Source of the DNA: Niastella sp.
Lineage (GTDB): Bacteria > Bacteroidota > Bacteroidia > Chitinophagales > Chitinophagaceae
Length of the DNA stretch: 37,951 nucleotides
Assembly (NCBI GenBank): GCA_021154515.1
Contig: JAJKIL010000347.1
Location: 1 to 37,951, forward strand
Reading direction: 5' to 3'
Below are positions 37,801 to 37,951 of the stretch, piece after piece. Made by a program: the position numbers and the translations under genes. The notes beneath the pieces are model-generated. The model searched no databases. It had not been told where the DNA came from and saw only the letters and a list, made by a program, of their open reading frames with translations. The number at the start of each line of letters is the position of its first letter. The stretch's first letter is position 1.

Positions 37801-37951
37801 CGAACTGGTGTATCGCAGCGGGGATATTGGGAAATGGCTGCCGGGAGGCGGGATCGAATATCTCCGGCGCAGGGACCACCAGTTGAAGATCAACGGATAC
37901 CGGATAGAGTTAGGAGAGATCGAGCAGGCCTTGCGGCGCAATGACCAGGTA
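28727..37951 (+). CDS. Nonribosomal peptide synthetase, 3'-truncated: docking-C-A-T, C-A-T, C-A
   Basis: The ATG at 28727 overlaps the previous stop (ATGA). The frame stays open to the end of the window, giving 3075 codons so far. Order: TubC-type docking domain (residues 1-55), LCL-type C (about 28945-30260, HHIISDGWT), A6 (about 30300-31810), T with GGDS (Ser 31955-31957), a divergent C (about 32195-33500, HHATIDGWS), A7 (about 33560-35010), T with GGHS (Ser 35138-35140), C (about 35305-36610, HHIIGDGTS), and A8 (from about 36660, cut near the A8 motif at INGYRIELGEIE). It adds at least three residues after Val. None of the three pockets matches a code I can name; Glu at 239 in A7 hints at a basic substrate. 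No E or TE is seen before the window ends. Confidence 0.95.
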   Translation, partial: MRELLNRLKKQDILLEVVDGKLKLFANDTNLDPALIAEVKAKSNELLQFLSNADQSGFNDSYSLHIPATPEAGHYPLSSSQEMLWIVCQHEQSNVGYNIREVYEFEGQLDIAALSSAFNNLLKRHEILRTEFREDEKGVIRQLVRSKEEIDFKIGYWDLRNETDQEAQVSRLLRRSSLMPFDLAEGPLLRADCWQIEDHRYIFSYVMHHIISDGWTMEILLRELLHYYNATLQGGSDDRPPLRIQYRDYVAWLQEQLSGAAKSAHKAYWLQQFQGDLPVLALEGDKPRPPLKTYNGEELSFRIGADTAKGIKALCKAQGATLFMGLLAAVTALLNKFTGQEDIVIGTPIAGRGHADLEDQIGYYVNTLALRMQFSRNNNYRAMLEMAKQVTLGAYEHQLYPFGELVEALHMQRDMSRNPLFDVQVILGQSGMLKAEDNSIAGGLQVRNYEGEQSRTSRFDIVFNFVEAGDELLLGILYNSGIYTHEGITRLGACLEQLMAAIVMSPETTIVLLDCLHANEKQKILTDFNGGQLEYPNNQTVLDLFNKQVLLHPDHPALVFEGESHTYKELDNLSNRLAGYLKKNYAITGNDLIGIMVDRSDKMIIGILGILKSGAAYVPVDPDYPQARKKFIIRDTQIKVLLTQSDYLFDLDYYDGAIFALDIQLDMPDDQLEYSNPDPAHIAYIIYTSGSTGNPKGVLIDHGNLMHSLVSRMEIYPGVRKFLLMSSYAFDSSIAGIFGTLCTGGTLCIIKKTDTANAHWIAEYIVKNGISHLLTVPSLYQVLLSELADTNNALSVVIVAGETCSVQLVNYHYSLSAMQDCVLYNEYGPTEGSVWSSVYTYEKGQQPFLTIGKPIHNTQMYILRDGVSVLPVGLPGEICIGGRGVASGYLNQPYLTAKKFVTNPFKAGERMYRTGDLGKWLPDGNIVFMGRMDDQVKIRGYRVELGEVENALQTHASIDAAIVVARPDKEGNKELAAFVTGPDTLTVPEIKGHLGRILPEHAIPAHFIRLGEFPLTPNGKVDRKKLIEYTGEGISGGTEYIAPRNETEAKLAEVWEEILGKEKIGVRNSFFEMGGDSIKILRMVAAARKKLDLEIPVAEVYKHNTIESILMHVLQHKEYIGVRQEADTTMRAAVIAQMDVLKTRVLSYDHIANRQKIEDVYPMSDIEKGMVYESLLNDGYTIYHDQMVHQRVFPAFDSTRFRLAMQLLVEKHSILRTSFDVSNLEQPVQLVHRTIPVDVHYADLSGTDSTEQEATIRSFLRAELQRPFDTAKAPLWRMAAFNIGENRIVFVSQCHHATIDGWSDALFMTELNNLYLRLAEEPDYRPVKLRSDYKEFVIRQEIDKMDQSVRTFWKDELAGFKKPELFTSEDFSGRYHFVPDRSMVKKLETRAGKLDTSIKAISLSAFLYLLQVLSYNEEIVVGVVTNTRPDCEDGDKVLGCFLNTIPLRMEISSDEKCTSLTRRVYNKLIALKDKERLSLLEIARLHTKGTGNPFFDVIFNYVDFHAYNEIENKLPNGYGQQVAGIEIAGKGVTNTFLDLTVNMTGGRFSVGITMGKKMKGGFTPEQIGGLYMTILSFLTDPADRALHTIELVGEVEKQQLLTAFNPVPVKMPDGPATIVELFEEKVARTPDRVALAYRNTTMTYRELNEQSNQLAHHLRTTCHILPDDLIGIKLERSERLIITILAILKSGGAYLPVDPGNPPERIDYMIKDSGCQLFIDENWLNDYDQFQKAEGLNDPIQVNQPNNLAYVIYTSGSTGKPKGVLVEHRSVVNLIVAQRAAFGISEEDNVLQASDVSFDASVEQIFIALTSGARLTMIDKAVLLEPEKLEAFIDDHQITHVHLVPGILAMLPVKKYTWLKRVIAGGDTCPKDLAERWSAHHPFYNEYGPTETTVTSIMHLYDPNNEQQSFVPVGRPLPNTIVYILKNDRLAPVGVIGEICIGGDCLARGYLNRPGYTEAAFVPNPFKEGERMYRTGDLGRWLADGTIEFAGRIDNQVKIRGYRIETGEIESALQTHPDIVASVVVARTIHKGEPELVAYIVSRGSLNVADLRSHLGRTLPGYMLPSHYVQIEEIPLTSNGKTDRKKLPDPVGAGIASGNVLVHPRNPTESKLVAIWQEILGRENISVTDNFFELGGHSLKAMRLVNQIHKAFDVRITLKELFAKSLLQEQAQLIDQAQKTTFTGIAAVADWPDHVLSSSQRRLWVMSQFEEANIGYNMPSIYRFEGRLNKPALETAFGRLIGRHEILRTVFRENQQGEIRQFIHAPEMTGFRLLFEELHKEEVAERVQAAVNEPFDLATGPLIRASVFQVAGDEWVFFINMHHIIGDGTSTVILINELLQLYKAQIAGQPDPFIPLRIQYKDYAAWQQEQLNRHLFDKHKAWWLDQLGGELPLLELPVDRPRPPVKSYRGGLIRRIFSAKQYEGLGSLGREQGSTLFMGLLALVNALLYRYTGQEDIIIGSPIAGREHADLEDQIGFYVNTLALRTRFSGEDSFEGLLEHVRQVTFDAYEHQSYPFDELVDDLHLQRDMSRGALFDVMVVLQNYESIGKEDALGELRVSGYEGGEHQTSKFDLLFTFTQEEGVLILFLEYNSDIFDRTTADRIGDHLMQLLDAVIETPAVAIHQLDYLQPAEKEQLLHAFNDTAFDCSNNRTVIDLLEEQVSRTPSATALVVGEKRFSYREVNEWSNRLAAKIVELGSVRRGDSVGVLLDRSEWSVFAMIGIMKLGCVYVPIDASLPASRIEYMLEASRSKLLITERSENNHYSFELPVITVDEVTAHINSSNPALGITGTETSYIIYTSGSTGDPKGVEQTHLTLYNLIIWSIEGAGFDTGTRQLQFSSFSFDMSLYDICYVFATGGELHVISEELRRDPWALKAYVIGAGITTLSMPYSALKALFSAIGSEEWTGHQLREIISAGEQLYVSGGLQELLKKDTELRLYNLYGPSETHVVTGVSYSYSKGPIPEKAGIGQPVYNTVIYILDKEMQLVPPGVEGEIYIGGWNLAKGYIGRADLTAEKFIPDPFRNGELVYRSGDIGKWLPGGGIEYLRRRDHQLKINGYRIELGEIEQALRRNDQV
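28945..32080 (+). other. NRPS module 6: C-A6-T (GGDS carrier)
   Basis: The A6 pocket reads D-S-A-L-I-A-E-V-W-K; I know no match. The carrier has GGDS, as in carriers that face an epimerization domain, yet what follows is a C-type domain rather than an E domain. Confidence 0.8.
29816..29840 (+). repeat. 25-bp direct repeat in C domain of module 6 (copy 1)
   Basis: These 25 bases are identical to 36158-36182. Both encode YVNTLALR, a conserved segment near the end of condensation domains. The match includes wobble bases. Confidence 0.75.
32195..35265 (+). other. NRPS module 7: divergent C-A7-T
   Basis: The C domain opens with DVYPMSDIEKGMVYESLL and has HHATIDGWS, nearer to DCL or dual domains than to the SSAQRRLW-type C domains elsewhere in this protein. 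The A7 pocket reads D-A-E-H-I-G-E-V-T-K. Glu at 239 is seen in Orn/Lys-type pockets, so a basic residue is possible, but this is weak. Confidence 0.78.
35305..37951 (+). other. NRPS module 8: C-A8 (partial)
   Basis: The C domain is of the SSQRRLWV type; its active site reads HHIIGDGTS, with Thr in place of the usual Trp. The A8 pocket, incomplete at 517, reads D-M-Y-L-I-A-L-V-V, with LYGPSETHVV as A5 motif. The substrate is not assigned. The window ends before the NGK lysine of A10. Confidence 0.78.
36158..36182 (+). repeat. 25-bp direct repeat in C domain of module 8 (copy 2)
   Basis: Second copy of the repeat at 29816-29840, at the same domain position about 6.3 kb downstream in the same gene. 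Confidence 0.75.

Noticed and set aside
1..37951. tRNA genes, rRNA, CRISPR arrays, insertion sequences, riboswitches, terminators
   Set aside because: I saw none. Intergenic gaps are 2-38 bp, too short for most of these, and no transposase or repeat array is apparent.

Overview
The window is an internal piece of a large nonribosomal peptide synthetase (NRPS) gene cluster, most likely from a Bacteroidota bacterium of the Chitinophaga type. The organism call is an inference. It rests on A-rich, Shine-Dalgarno-poor gene starts, an FtsX permease of about 800 residues with two core domains, a secreted serine hydrolase ending in a CBM6-like module, and the general protein style. All eleven genes lie on the + strand. 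The largest gap is 38 bp and one pair overlaps by 4 bp, so the region reads as one operon. Both ends of the window cut through NRPS genes. No thioesterase, loading module, regulator, MbtH protein or phosphopantetheinyl transferase is present.

Layout. (1) 1-6981: end of an NRPS with domains A(partial)-T-E, C-A-T, C. (2) 7005-20654: eight tailoring, supply and export genes: SAM methyltransferase, MupA/Atu3671-type luciferase-like monooxygenase, glutamine-hydrolysing asparagine synthase, secreted serine hydrolase with TPR-like and CBM6-like parts, aspartate racemase family protein, FtsX/MacB-like permease, a serine-hydrolase/ABC-exporter fusion, and a CmlA-type diiron beta-hydroxylase. (3) 20688-28730: NRPS A-T, C-A-T, C-A-T. 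(4) 28727-37951 and beyond: NRPS with an N-terminal TubC-type docking domain, then C-A-T, C-A-T, C-A(partial).

How it works together. If the assembly line is collinear, at least eight residues are encoded here. The first is made D by an epimerase domain, and a DCL-like condensation domain follows it. The first NRPS ends in a lone C domain and the second starts directly with an A domain, so residue 3 appears to be built by a module split over two proteins whose genes are 13.7 kb apart. Specificity-pocket residues read by eye give Asp (possibly Asn) for module 4 and Val for module 5; the others match no code I can name. CmlA-type hydroxylation of a carrier-bound residue, an FMN-dependent oxidation and a methylation are the likely tailoring steps. 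Aspartate racemase and asparagine synthase could supply or modify the Asp/Asn residue.

The most striking gene is the 1028-residue fusion of a periplasmic ClbP/XcnG-like peptidase, three membrane helices and a cyclic-peptide-type ABC exporter. It suggests that the peptide is made as an N-acylated prodrug and trimmed on export. The product itself cannot be named from this window.
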